A stretch of DNA of 64,000 bases, from positions 1,721,501 to 1,785,500 of the forward strand of contig NZ_CP136628.1 of the NCBI RefSeq assembly GCF_032918005.1. Reading direction: 5' to 3'. Of this stretch, positions 44,151 through 53,550 are shown one piece after another. The translations under genes were made by a program, and so were the position numbers. Position 1 is the first letter of the stretch. Every line of letters begins with the position of its first letter. Source of the stretch: Bradyrhizobium sp. NDS-1 (GTDB lineage: Bacteria > Pseudomonadota > Alphaproteobacteria > Rhizobiales > Xanthobacteraceae). Under the pieces are notes generated by a model. That model was not told where the DNA came from. It searched no databases and saw only the letters and a program-made list of their open reading frames with translations.

Positions 44151-45034
44151 CCGCTGGTCTCGGTTTCGTGTCCCTTGCCATTTTGGCGGCGACTGCAACA
44201 CTCCTGTTGATCATTCGTGAAATGCACCTGCGGGCATTGAACACTCGGGTGTCGAATGCCGTACGGGGCGTTCCCACGGTGTCGCACGACGTGACGGGTT
44301 GGATCTCGTCCATCGGCATGCGGTATCGGCGCTTCCACGCTGAGGAGAACCTGGATCAGCTGCGAGCCGTGTTGAAGTCGACGGGTCTCAACCATCACAA
44401 GACTCTGCCGATCTGGCTCGGCATCAAGATCGTCAGCATGGTCCTCTTGCCGGTCGTCATCTTTGTTGGTGCGCTGCTCTCGGGAAGTGAGCAGAAGGAT
44501 GTTTTCCTCCTGACGCTCGTTGGTCTGGTAGTCGGGATTGTAGGACCCCGGCTCATCTTGTTTGTGCTGAAGCGGCGTTTCGATGCCGCAATCAGACTGG
44601 GGACGCCGGATGCGATAGATCTTTTGGTCGTCTGCAGCGAAGCCGGAATGGGGCTCGAGGGGGCTTTGCAGCGCGTGGCCACGGAAATGGGCGAGACAAA
44701 TCCGGCCATGTCTCGCGTCCTCTACGGGCTTCTGGATGATCTCCGGTTGCTGCCAAATCGTTTCGATGCATTCGAGAAGATGGGGCTTCTATCGGATGGA
44801 CTTCGCCGCTTCGGCACCATGATCAGCCAGAGCCTCCAATACGGTACGCCATTGAGTCAGGTTTTGCGCAGCATCGCCACGGATCTTCGGCGGGAGCGGA
44901 TCACCAAGCTTGAGGAACGCGCTCACAAGCTCGGTGCCAAGCTGACCATCCCGATGGTGTTGTTTCTCCTGCCGGCCATGTTCGTCATCCTGGGCGGGGG
45001 GCCGCTCTTGAATCTGATCCGTGTGCTGAAGTAG
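44147..45034 (+). CDS. tadC: Tad platform protein TadC
   Basis: This 295-residue GspF-family membrane protein has the region PDAIDLLVVCSEAGMGLEGALQRVATE and a C-terminal helix pair ending in GGPLLNLIRVL. The ATG at 44147 overlaps the tadB stop. It is normal in length. It is followed after 39 bases by the pseudopilin genes. Confidence 0.87.
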   Translation: MTAGLGFVSLAILAATATLLLIIREMHLRALNTRVSNAVRGVPTVSHDVTGWISSIGMRYRRFHAEENLDQLRAVLKSTGLNHHKTLPIWLGIKIVSMVLLPVVIFVGALLSGSEQKDVFLLTLVGLVVGIVGPRLILFVLKRRFDAAIRLGTPDAIDLLVVCSEAGMGLEGALQRVATEMGETNPAMSRVLYGLLDDLRLLPNRFDAFEKMGLLSDGLRRFGTMISQSLQYGTPLSQVLRSIATDLRRERITKLEERAHKLGAKLTIPMVLFLLPAMFVILGGGPLLNLIRVLK

Positions 45035-45073
45035 GCGCGGCGCGCGCGCAGGAAGTTGCATGGTGAGGTAGGC

Positions 45074-45499
45074 ATGGGCCGCAAGATTTCGTTCATCCAG
45101 GATCAAGGCGGGGCTGTTTCTTTCGAGCTGCCCATTGTCCTTCTTTTCATGCTGATAACCATCTTGTTTCCGCTGGCTGATGTTGCGATCGCTGGCTTCA
45201 AGTACCTTTCCGCGCATCAGGCTTTGCGTGATATGGGCCAGTTCACCCAATACAAGCCGCCGAGCGACGTCACGAGTTCATCCGCTGTCAACGACTGGAA
45301 AAGCTCACTGCCGTCGTCCGTCGGAGGTTATTCCATCACTGCGGAGGTGTACTGTGATGGCACGCCCGCTCCGTGCGCTTCGGGCGCAACATTGCCCAAA
45401 TACTACACCTTCACGACAAGCTTCTCATTGTCTCCGATGGTGCTCAGTTCGATGTTGTGCAGCACCTGCACGGTCAAATATTCAGAACGATTTCAGTAG
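45074..45499 (+). CDS. TadE-like minor pseudopilin
   Basis: The 141-residue protein has a prepilin-type N-terminus (DQGGAVSFELPIVLLFMLITILFPLADV) with cleavage expected after Gly and Glu at the fifth mature position. Four cysteines occur in the C-terminal half (VYCDGTPAPCASG and MLCSTCTV). It starts at 45074 with GAGG upstream. It is probably a minor subunit processed by CpaA. Confidence 0.72.
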   Translation: MGRKISFIQDQGGAVSFELPIVLLFMLITILFPLADVAIAGFKYLSAHQALRDMGQFTQYKPPSDVTSSSAVNDWKSSLPSSVGGYSITAEVYCDGTPAPCASGATLPKYYTFTTSFSLSPMVLSSMLCSTCTVKYSERFQ

Positions 45500-45508
45500 G
45501 AGAACGTT

Positions 45509-46876
45509 ATGCGCAACCTGCGTCGCTGTAATCGTGGCTCCGTTGCTTTTGCATACGTCATCGCGCTTGTCCCGCTGGTCGGAGTCATGGCGCTCGGGGC
45601 CGAGGCTGGATCGTGGCACGTGACCAAGCAACACGCCCAGAGCGCCGCCGATGCGGCGGCGTATTCCGGCGGCTTGACCCTCGCCTGCACAATCTCCGCA
45701 AGCACCAATTGTGATACCGGGCAGGACTATGTCTACCGCGGCAAGCAGTTCGCGGCACAGAACTCGTTCTGCAATACCGGCGAGTCGTTTACGGGCTGCG
45801 CGCTTCCGGCAGGTACGACGCGGACCGTTGAGATCGATCGGGGCAGTTATTCTGCCGGCGCGTGGGCCGGCTCGACGAGCGGCAGTTTCGTTCGCGCCGT
45901 TGTGACCCAGCAGCAGCCGACATACCTCGCCGGTATACTTGGCCTATCCACCGCCAACATCCGCGCCCAAGCGATTGTCGAAATTCAGAACCCGAAGGAC
46001 CTTTGTGCGTTGGGGCTGGCTCCCAACACCATCGGACTTACGTTGGGCGGGAGCGTCAATATCACCGGAAATGGTTGTGGGCTGATGGCGAATAATACCG
46101 TCAAATATGCGAGCACTCCGACATTCACCGGTTCGGGTTGGGCTGTGAATGCTGTCAATGGCTGCACCAATTCGGGCAATTGCGATCCCGGGGTGCCCTA
46201 TAATTACAACATGCTGCCCGCGACGAATCCGCTTGCGCCATTGAATACTGCATCGTTCAACAGCAGAACCGGCAATACGGCGCCACTACAGAAAATAACG
46301 TGCGCCCCTGGGTTACCTGCTGATGTCAAGAATTGCTATAAGATCACTCCGAACAGTTCGGGCACGGGGGCATACAAGGACCTCACCGTGACGACAGGGG
46401 ACTACGTAACTTTTGACACAGAAGGCGCAACGTCCGGCACGTATATCTTTTATAAGGCGGCGATTAAGATCAACGGCGGATACGTCAACTGCACGTGCAC
46501 GAGTTCAGGAACAGGCGTAACCCTCGTTTTGCTGGGGGACTCGAGCATTTCCATCAGTGGCGCTACGGTCAGTCTCTCCGCTCCTGCAGTCAACTCCTTC
46601 TCTTCTCTTCTGAATGGCGTTTTGATCGACGATCAGGCCCCGACCAAGAGCAACAACAATGTCACCATCAACGGCAGTGGTAACGTTGCTCTGGGCGGCG
46701 CGCTCTATTTCCCCAATGTCGATGTGACGTGGAACGGAACAACGGCCAGTACAAATACGGCCTGTACGGAAGTGATTGCCAATACTCTCACCATGAGCGG
46801 TAGTGCCTACATGAGCACGTCAGGCTGCGCGCCGGGCACCATCGCCAAAACCCAAGTCGTTGCTCTGGTGAAGTGA
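45509..46876 (+). CDS. tadG: TadG-like protein with Tad domain and long exported region
   Basis: This 455-residue protein starts with a TadG-type membrane anchor (RRCNRGSVAFAYVIALVPLVGVMALGAEAGSW) and QSAADAAAYSGG. A long Ser/Thr/Asn/Gly-rich outside region follows with several Cys pairs (about residues 60-455). It is probably exposed at the cell surface or pilus tip and may mediate adhesion. Base composition is lower in GC than in the cpa genes. Its end overlaps the next gene. Confidence 0.76.
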   Translation: MRNLRRCNRGSVAFAYVIALVPLVGVMALGAEAGSWHVTKQHAQSAADAAAYSGGLTLACTISASTNCDTGQDYVYRGKQFAAQNSFCNTGESFTGCALPAGTTRTVEIDRGSYSAGAWAGSTSGSFVRAVVTQQQPTYLAGILGLSTANIRAQAIVEIQNPKDLCALGLAPNTIGLTLGGSVNITGNGCGLMANNTVKYASTPTFTGSGWAVNAVNGCTNSGNCDPGVPYNYNMLPATNPLAPLNTASFNSRTGNTAPLQKITCAPGLPADVKNCYKITPNSSGTGAYKDLTVTTGDYVTFDTEGATSGTYIFYKAAIKINGGYVNCTCTSSGTGVTLVLLGDSSISISGATVSLSAPAVNSFSSLLNGVLIDDQAPTKSNNNVTINGSGNVALGGALYFPNVDVTWNGTTASTNTACTEVIANTLTMSGSAYMSTSGCAPGTIAKTQVVALVK

Positions 46877-47292
46877 TGAGGAAGCTCGACAATCGCGGAG
46901 TGGCGGCCCTCGAGTTCTGCGTGGTTGGCGGGGTGTTCTTCATGCTGGTGTTCGCGATCGTCGATTTCGGACGTTATGCGATCACGATGCAGTCGCTTCG
47001 GCATCTCGCGGGAGCCGGCGCCCGTGCCATGATGATCCAGTGCTATACGCCTGCTGTCATCAGCAACAACTCACCCTCGGGCTGTACGGGTGACTATATG
47101 ACCAGCACGGAGAAGCAGAATACGGCCCCGTTCCTCTATGCCGGTGGTCTAAGCCCGACGCTCGCCACAACATCGGGAGGAGGAATGCTGACGGTCACGG
47201 CGTCTCAGCCGGATTTTGCAATGCTCGTTCCGATCTGGGGATCGTCCCTGAACGCGCCGAGCGCCTCGACCCAGGTTCCGTTCTCTCCATGA
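46876..47292 (+). CDS. tadE: TadE-family pseudopilin
   Basis: The 138-residue protein has the TadE start (DNRGVAALEFCVVGGVFFMLVFAIVDFGRYAI) with cleavage after Gly and Glu at about position +5. It starts as TGATG overlapping tadG; a GTG three bases earlier is possible. It is the third pseudopilin-like gene in the run. Confidence 0.8.
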   Translation: MRKLDNRGVAALEFCVVGGVFFMLVFAIVDFGRYAITMQSLRHLAGAGARAMMIQCYTPAVISNNSPSGCTGDYMTSTEKQNTAPFLYAGGLSPTLATTSGGGMLTVTASQPDFAMLVPIWGSSLNAPSASTQVPFSP

Positions 47293-47710
47293 GCCGAGTT
47301 TTCCCGGCCTCGACGCTGCAATGAGCACGCTCATCGGCAGTCGCGGGCTGTGCGATGGCACCTGTGGATTGTGGGCCTAGAGATACCCGCTCTGCCGCGG
47401 ATAAGCCGGGAAAAGTGGTGCCGCGCGGCAACAATTGACAGTTTTCTGTGGCGTTACCGCACTGCGAGAGACGTCTCGCCTTGCCATTTCATCCCGGGAT
47501 TGATGATGATCCTCAGGCGGATGCATTGCGCGGCCGGCGCTTTGGGCGGGACGGGTTGACGTCCCAAGCCTCCGCCGACCGGGAAATATTGGTAACGGTT
47601 TGTAGTGGAACGAATTGTAAGCTCTGTGGCGTTGCGTGCGAAGGAGAGTTGCTAAGGCGCCCGGGAATACATTGTTGGGGCAGCCGCAGAATGCGGCAAG
47701 GGGTTTTGAA
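47293..47710. other. Gap between tadE and the secretin gene
   Basis: These 418 bases hold no supported gene. The part near 47570-47640 is relatively AT-rich and may contain a separate promoter for the secretin unit. No strong hairpin was noticed. Confidence 0.45.
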
Positions 47711-49297
47711 ATGGGTGGCGGTCGCGTTTTCATGAGGGCCGGAGCTGGGCGTTTCGCCCTGGGCGTTTTGGCTCTGGGCGCCGGCCTTGCTTTGGTCGGC
47801 TCCGCGGATCGCGCCGGCGCGGCCGACCGGCGCGTATCCGGCGGCGGCGTTTTCGTCAGCGAGATGAACGACGTCCAGCGCGTCAAGGTCATCGTCAACA
47901 AGTCCAGGACCTTCCGGGTTGACCAGGCCTTCGCGACCATCGTCGCGGGCTCGTCCGACATTGCCGACGTCAAGTCGCTGAGCGATCACCTGATCTACAT
48001 CCAGGGCAAGCAGACCGGCACCACCAACGTCATCCTGCTCGACTCCTCGATGAAGCAGATCGGCATCCTCGATGTCGAGGTTGCCATCGACACCAACAGC
48101 CTGCAGCAGAACATCCGCGCCAGCACCGGCTCGCAAGGCATTCGCGTCTCGTCGTCTGAGGGGCAGGTGGTGCTGAGCGGGACGGCGAGCGACGCCGTCA
48201 CCGCCGAGCGCGCCGTGGCGATTGCCACCGGTACGCTTCCAAAAGGGGGCACGGTCGTCAACGCCATGAACGTTGCAGCGCCTCAGCAGGTGATGCTGGA
48301 AGTCCGCTTCCTCGAAGTTTTCAGGAAGGCTGGACGTGATCTCGGCGTCAACCTGTATGCCGCCAATGCGAACGGCACCAATATCGGGCAAACTGGCCTC
48401 GGAGACGTCACTCAAGCAGGGCGCACTCCCATCGGGGGGAATGCTCCTCCCAGTACGCTTCCTCTGCTTGGCACTGCAGGCACGCTGGCGAGCGGAGCGG
48501 TCCCGTACGGCGCATTGCTTACGAGCGTGCTAAGGCTCAATAACGGCATGTCGATCGACAGTCTGGTAACGGCGCTTGAAACCAAGGGGATGATACGTCG
48601 CCTGGCCGAGCCGAACCTTATGGCGCTATCGGGCGATGCGGCGCGTTTTCTGGCCGGCGGCGAATTCCCGGTGCCAATACCAAACACGACCTCGACCGGC
48701 TTTCCCACCATTACGATCGACTACAAGAAGTTCGGCGTCGAACTGGCCTTCGTGCCCACCGTTCTCTCGCGCGGCGTGATCAATCTTCGGGTTGAGCCGT
48801 CAGTCAGCGAACTCGATTTCGCCAACGCGGTGACGATTCAGGGGACACGAATTCCTGCCTTGACGCGTCGCGACGCGCGGACCACGGTCGAGCTGCGCGA
48901 CGGCCAGAGTTTTGCCATCGCCGGCCTGCTCCAGACACGAAACCGCGAGGACGTCTCTCAATTGCCCTGGATCGGCTCGGTGCCGGTGCTCGGCACGCTG
49001 TTCCGCTCCGCGTCTTACCAGCAGGAGGAAACCGATCTCGTCATCATCGTCACGCCGCGGCTAGTTGCGCCGGCCGCGCCGGGCCAGCAACTGGCCTCGC
49101 CGCTGGATTCGCGGCTGCCGCCCAACGACGTCGATTTCTTCCTCAACGGCCAGATGGAAGTCCGCAAGCGCTACAACGATTACGTCAATTCCGGCGGCGA
49201 GGTGAAGGGGCCCTATGGCCACATCATCGCGCCTGAGCTCAGGGCGCCGCCTCCGCCGCCTCCCGCCGACCAGACCGTCGTGAAAACCCTCAACTGA
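47711..49297 (+). CDS. cpaC: Tad outer-membrane secretin CpaC/RcpA
   Basis: This 528-residue protein has a signal sequence, an N-terminal pilus-assembly domain (VNKSRTFRVDQAFATIVAGSSDIADVKSL), a BON-like domain (GQVVLSGTASDAVTAERAV) and the secretin domain with VPIPNTTSTG and ending in VPVLGTLFRSASYQQEETDLVIIVTPRLV. It forms the pore for the pilus. A later start at 47732 is possible. It is placed after the pseudopilins rather than between cpaB and cpaE. The middle part looks slightly lower in GC than both ends. Confidence 0.88.
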   Translation: MGGGRVFMRAGAGRFALGVLALGAGLALVGSADRAGAADRRVSGGGVFVSEMNDVQRVKVIVNKSRTFRVDQAFATIVAGSSDIADVKSLSDHLIYIQGKQTGTTNVILLDSSMKQIGILDVEVAIDTNSLQQNIRASTGSQGIRVSSSEGQVVLSGTASDAVTAERAVAIATGTLPKGGTVVNAMNVAAPQQVMLEVRFLEVFRKAGRDLGVNLYAANANGTNIGQTGLGDVTQAGRTPIGGNAPPSTLPLLGTAGTLASGAVPYGALLTSVLRLNNGMSIDSLVTALETKGMIRRLAEPNLMALSGDAARFLAGGEFPVPIPNTTSTGFPTITIDYKKFGVELAFVPTVLSRGVINLRVEPSVSELDFANAVTIQGTRIPALTRRDARTTVELRDGQSFAIAGLLQTRNREDVSQLPWIGSVPVLGTLFRSASYQQEETDLVIIVTPRLVAPAAPGQQLASPLDSRLPPNDVDFFLNGQMEVRKRYNDYVNSGGEVKGPYGHIIAPELRAPPPPPPADQTVVKTLN

Positions 49298-49309
49298 AGG
49301 ACGCGAGAG

Positions 49310-49708
49310 ATGACCATCAGGTATCTGGCTCTGTGCGCGCCCTTCCTGCTCGGGGGATGTTACGGCCTCGCCGGGCATGACGAGATGGACCGCTATTTCC
49401 AGCGCTCCGACACCATCACCATGAGCGCCGGCGACGCCAAGCAGGTCAACGCCGCCACCCACACCATCACGCCCTGGCCGCGCTATGTCGGCGACACTCG
49501 CATCGCCACCGATGCGCGCCGCGCCGGCTCCGCCGTCACGCGCTATGGAACCTTGAGACAGCCGACTGATCAGCTTCCGGATATCGGCGATTCCACCAAG
49601 ATGATGGGCCAACGGCCGCCCACGACACAGAACGTCAACATCGAAGGGTTGGGGGCCGGCTCATCGGCCGGTGTCTCGGTACCGGTTGGCGGAGCTGGAG
49701 CAAGATAA
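49310..49708 (+). CDS. Tad-associated lipoprotein (CpaD-like position)
   Basis: This 132-residue protein has a lipobox LLGGC at about residues 13-17. Its central region reads SAGDAKQVNAATHTITPWPRYVGDT, and a Gly/Ser-rich end follows. It comes 12 bases after the secretin, where CpaD/RcpB pilotin lipoproteins are usual, but it is shorter than CpaD and I cannot assign that family with certainty. Confidence 0.65.
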   Translation: MTIRYLALCAPFLLGGCYGLAGHDEMDRYFQRSDTITMSAGDAKQVNAATHTITPWPRYVGDTRIATDARRAGSAVTRYGTLRQPTDQLPDIGDSTKMMGQRPPTTQNVNIEGLGAGSSAGVSVPVGGAGAR

Positions 49709-49814
49709 ATAGTTTAGCTATTTCAATGATATGCCTACTGTGCATGGGGTTGTTTTGCAGAATTTTGCTGGGGGCTGGCAGAGATTAGGGAAAGCCGGCG
49801 GGGGACAAGGACTG

Positions 49815-50351
49815 ATGCGGCGTCTCATTCTGATGCTGACCTGTTGCTGGCTCGCGACTGGCCTTGCCGCGTGTGACTACACGGTGCGGCAGGCCGCGAT
49901 CGTCGCGCCCGTCGACGCCGGCGGCCCGGATCCGGTGCAGGAGCCGACCGACGTCAAATATTATCCGTCGGACGAGCCGGTGCGGCTGGGGCTGGAGCAC
50001 TTCAATCGCGGCAATTACGGCATCGCCAACCGTTATTTTCGTGATGGCGTCGAGAAGTCGCCGAAGGATCTGACCGCCTGGATGGGTCTTGCGGCGAGCT
50101 ACGACCGCCTGCGCCGCTTCGATCTCGCCGACCAGGCCTACGCGCAGGCAGTCCGCCTCGGCGGCGAGACCGTCCAGCTCCTGAACGATCAGGGCTACTC
50201 CTACATGCTGCGCGGCAATTTGTCGGCGGCGCGCCGCAAGTTCGAGAAGGCCTATGCGCTCGACCCCGGCAATCCCGTCATCGCCAACAATCTCGAGCTG
50301 CTCAACGGCAGCCGGCGCTTCATCGAGCGCCCGCCGAACAACCAGCCCTGA
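49815..50351 (+). CDS. tadD: TPR lipoprotein TadD
   Basis: The 178-residue protein has a lipobox LAAC near residue 19 and three to four tetratricopeptide repeats (GLEHFNRGNYGIANRYFRDG, then GLAASYDRLRRFDLADQAYAQA and SYMLRGNLSAARRKFEKAYALDPGN). TadD helps secretin assembly. The ATG at 49815 was chosen by the signal peptide. Confidence 0.84.
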   Translation: MRRLILMLTCCWLATGLAACDYTVRQAAIVAPVDAGGPDPVQEPTDVKYYPSDEPVRLGLEHFNRGNYGIANRYFRDGVEKSPKDLTAWMGLAASYDRLRRFDLADQAYAQAVRLGGETVQLLNDQGYSYMLRGNLSAARRKFEKAYALDPGNPVIANNLELLNGSRRFIERPPNNQP

Positions 50352-50447
50352 AGGGGGCTTAACCGGCGATTGACGGCGTTCGGCTTTCCGGCCGGGGCTC
50401 GGGAACTCTTAAGACAGGATCAACGTTTGCAACGTTAGTCTTGTCCC

Positions 50448-50927
50448 ATGAGTCGGCTATTCAAACTCCAGTTTCTCGGACCCCTGGCCCTGTTCGTGGC
50501 GACGCTGTCGGCCGAGCTGGCCGCCCTCGCGCTCGAGCGCACCCCGTCCTCCGCGACGCTCTGGTACCTGAACCTCAGGGTGTTCGGGCTGTTTCAGCGC
50601 AGCCACGAGGCGCTGGCCGAATACACCGACCTCGCAGGCGTCCAGCTGTTTGGCATTGCGCTGCCGATCTTCGCGCTGGCGTGTCTCGGCCTGATGATGC
50701 GCTCCAAGCTGCCGCTCGCCGTTTCGACGCAGTTCGCCGCCGGATATGCCGGCTTCCTGCTGATGTCGTGGCAAAGCCCTGCACAGGCGGCCCGGCAGGC
50801 ATCATTGGGCTGGATCGCGGTGCCGTCGGGGGAAGGATTCTACCTGCTGGCAGGGATCCTGGGCGCTACCCTGACGTCGTGCCTCATCTCCCATTTCCTC
50901 TACCTGCGCGCGCCCCGCACGGCCTGA
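50448..50927 (+). CDS. Small membrane protein of unknown function
   Basis: This 159-residue protein has about four hydrophobic segments (near 9-27, 67-87, 92-106 and 130-150) and no known motif. It stands behind tadD in the same direction but after a 96-base gap, so membership of the Tad unit is uncertain. Confidence 0.6.
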   Translation: MSRLFKLQFLGPLALFVATLSAELAALALERTPSSATLWYLNLRVFGLFQRSHEALAEYTDLAGVQLFGIALPIFALACLGLMMRSKLPLAVSTQFAAGYAGFLLMSWQSPAQAARQASLGWIAVPSGEGFYLLAGILGATLTSCLISHFLYLRAPRTA

Positions 50928-50970
50928 AACCGATTGCGTCGTGATCGTCGGCGCACTCGCGAGATTCAAA

Positions 50971-52173
50971 TCAATTCGGACCCAGCACAGCGTCGACCTG
51001 GCGACTGTCGCGCCGCACGACGAGGATGGCGCCGTTGCGAATCGTGAACCGCGCCCCAAGCAATTTGGGCACCTTCTCCGTCACGGGCGAAGGAAACGGA
51101 ATCGTCGGCCATGCGACGGCATCTCCTACGTTTGCCAATGCCGTGGAAGGGCCGCTGGCAGGCGCCGGCTTGATGTATTCGCGAATGAGTTGAATCTCCT
51201 CGCGGGACAGGCTGAGAGGTGCCTGCTGAGAAACAGCTGCCGGCCGTCGGTCGGCTTCCTCTCGCGCCTTTGCATCCTTGGCCTCTCTGGCCTTCTCTGC
51301 CAGATCCATGCGAGCGAGCCGCTCCTTCAGAGGTGACAGCTCGCGCTGCAGCGAGGAAATTTCCGTCTTCAACGATCTGATCTGCGCCAGCGCGATGACC
51401 GCTCCGGCGCAGATGATGAGGGCCAGCAAGCTGACCAGCGCAACGAGTCCGCCGTTGAGGCCCGTGCTCCGGCCCGTCGGTCGTTCTTTCGGCAGATCCG
51501 GCTCCAAGTGCTTACGCCACATGAGGCCCAGGCGACTAAGCTTGCCGCCTATGCTCTTGCCGACAGGCACTCGCGATGCGGGGGCTCGCGGGGCTGTGTG
51601 GCCGGTGTCGTTGGAAAACGCGCGCCGAGCGCTCGGTCGGGGATCAGGTCTGACTGAGGGCGAATGCTCGATGGGCTCGGGAATGGGGGAATTCGCTGGG
51701 TCTTGTGAACCTAGAGCTGCGATGGGCAAGGACTGTTGCGCTGCGGTGAGCGGCTCTATGGGAGGCGGCGGCTGCTGGTCTTTGCCCTCTTCGCCGGCTC
51801 GTTCGGCCGAGTCTGTGTCTGCACCCCGGAATTCAAGGTCGAAAATCCGCGATCTCACGTCCGAGCCGATAAGACGGTCGATCAGCCCTAAAGCCTCGGC
51901 GCCCGGCGTTCCGGCCGTAAAGGGGAGTTGATCGCGATAGTGCCTAATTACATTTGCGACCTCACGGCCGGCGTCGGTGATCTGTAGTTCTTTGCCGTCG
52001 GATATGACGAGGCCCGTTTCGATCATATCGATGTCGTCAAGCAGCTTGTCTACGACTTCTGGCACTTGAGTATCGGCATTGTCCCGGAGGTGCTGCTCGA
52101 GCTCCGCGACGGTTGCTCGCCCATCGGGCCTGATGGCAAGCAACGTAAGAACGCGCGATTTGCAAAATTGCAT
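50971..52173 (-). CDS. Membrane protein with N-terminal winged-helix-like region, linker, one membrane helix and periplasmic coiled coil
   Basis: This 400-residue protein has a winged-helix-like N-terminus (FCKSRVLTLLAIRPDGRATVAELEQHL to about residue 80), a Pro/Ser-rich linker (about 120-240), a single membrane helix near 241-264, a coiled coil (265-310), and a short C-terminal region (VPKLLGARFTIRNGAILVVRR) of a kind common in bradyrhizobial exported proteins. The layout is that of ToxR/CadC-like one-component regulators, but DNA binding is not proven. It is convergent with the preceding small membrane gene. Confidence 0.55.
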   Translation of the reverse strand: MQFCKSRVLTLLAIRPDGRATVAELEQHLRDNADTQVPEVVDKLLDDIDMIETGLVISDGKELQITDAGREVANVIRHYRDQLPFTAGTPGAEALGLIDRLIGSDVRSRIFDLEFRGADTDSAERAGEEGKDQQPPPPIEPLTAAQQSLPIAALGSQDPANSPIPEPIEHSPSVRPDPRPSARRAFSNDTGHTAPRAPASRVPVGKSIGGKLSRLGLMWRKHLEPDLPKERPTGRSTGLNGGLVALVSLLALIICAGAVIALAQIRSLKTEISSLQRELSPLKERLARMDLAEKAREAKDAKAREEADRRPAAVSQQAPLSLSREEIQLIREYIKPAPASGPSTALANVGDAVAWPTIPFPSPVTEKVPKLLGARFTIRNGAILVVRRDSRQVDAVLGPN

Positions 52174-52680
52174 ATTGTGTCAGCCGGATGAAATTCACCC
52201 AACAGGGTGCCGTCGGCAACCGATTCCGGCGGAATATAACAGGCATCCTTGATATCCGCTGCAGACAAGCTCTTCGAGGGCGCCTGCCATGACGACGCGG
52301 CCGAGATTGGAAGCAGGGGGACACCCCGGCCCTGTCGTGGTCGCCAACATGGTCGAAATTACCTCGGGCACAACGAGCCGAAGCACGTCTTGCGCTCTGC
52401 GCCGACACGGTCCGGTCAGGGGCAGGCCGGCCGGTGGTCACTCCAGCAACCGAACTTGAAGCTGCGCCGAAGGCTGATCAGACCGAGATCGTCTTGGCCG
52501 ATCCGACCTTGTCGCGCAGAACGAACTTCTGGATCAGGAGTGTCGCAACAACAATTACCGGGACCGTGCAGCAATTGAACCATTAAGAACTATGCTGCAT
52601 CGCATCAAGGAAAGGGCCTCGCCCTTCCCCCCATTTGAGTGCATTCTATATTGGAACGCGCGTTCAATGAGGTTTGCGGA
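52174..52680. other. Divergent intergenic region before the AraC gene
   Basis: These 507 bases separate the membrane regulator-like gene from the AraC gene. No conserved gene, operator or hairpin was found; both promoters must lie here. Confidence 0.45.
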
Positions 52681-53550
52681 ATGGGAACCGTCGGTCAGAA
52701 CTACGTTCGGTTGGTTGGCGGCGATCTCGTGTCATCCGTCATCACCGATACCCCGAGCATGCGGATCGAAATTCTTCGCAGGGAGACGATCGGGCGCATG
52801 CACTGGCATTTTCGTCAGCCCGAGCTGTCGTTGTTCTGGTTCGGAAAGGGGGCCGAACGTCTAAGAGCGACGATTGACGGACGTCCGGTTGAGCGGCGAT
52901 TTTCCGGGAAGTCGAAGCTGGCCATCTTTCCTGCCGCAATCGAGATCGAAGGTGAGTGGAACGTCGGACCGACCCTCGATTACACCGTGGTATTCTTAAA
53001 CCCATCTTTTGTGGGCGAACGCCTGCAGCACGCGATCACGAACTGCACGATCGCTTTTGAGCACGATGGACTGACGCGTGGCCTCGCCGAACTTTGCCGC
53101 GAAGCGACCTCGCCGGACAATGTTTTCAGCCTCATGGCGGAGGGGTGGTCGATCCAGGCGCTGGCTCATATTTCTCGCATCAGCGATCGAAGTCATCAGC
53201 CGTCCAACAAACTGCGCGGCGGTTTATCGGGCCGAAGCCTACGGAGTGTTGAGGAGTATGTGCGTGAGAACCTTACTCAGCCCATATCTCTCGCGGAACT
53301 CTCCGAAATCGCCGGGCTGAGCAAGCGGCACTTCCTGCGCGCATTTCAGGAAAGCGTCGGCTTGACGCCGTACAACTACGTGCTCTCGCTTCGGATCGAG
53401 GAGGCGAAGCGACGGCTCTCGGCAACGGAAGACAACATTGTCGATGTAGCCCTTGCGACCGGTTTCAACGACGCCCAGCATTTCTCGACGAGTTTCAAGA
53501 AGGCGACCGGCATCACTCCCTCGGGGTTCCGTCAGCGTTGCCTGTCATAG
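52681..53550 (+). CDS. AraC-family transcriptional regulator
   Basis: This 289-residue protein has a cupin-like N-terminal half and a C-terminal double HTH (ISLAELSEIAGLSKRHFLRAFQESVGLTPYNYV, then VDVALATGFNDAQHFSTSFKKATGITPSGFR). The ATG at 52681 has GAGG about eight bases upstream; a GTG at 52639 is in frame. It lies before the second liv-type operon, in the same direction, and probably activates it. Confidence 0.87.
   Translation: MGTVGQNYVRLVGGDLVSSVITDTPSMRIEILRRETIGRMHWHFRQPELSLFWFGKGAERLRATIDGRPVERRFSGKSKLAIFPAAIEIEGEWNVGPTLDYTVVFLNPSFVGERLQHAITNCTIAFEHDGLTRGLAELCREATSPDNVFSLMAEGWSIQALAHISRISDRSHQPSNKLRGGLSGRSLRSVEEYVRENLTQPISLAELSEIAGLSKRHFLRAFQESVGLTPYNYVLSLRIEEAKRRLSATEDNIVDVALATGFNDAQHFSTSFKKATGITPSGFRQRCLS

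Noticed and set aside
47520..47640. Sigma-70 promoter starting at TTGACG near 47557
   Set aside because: No acceptable -10 element occurs at the right distance.
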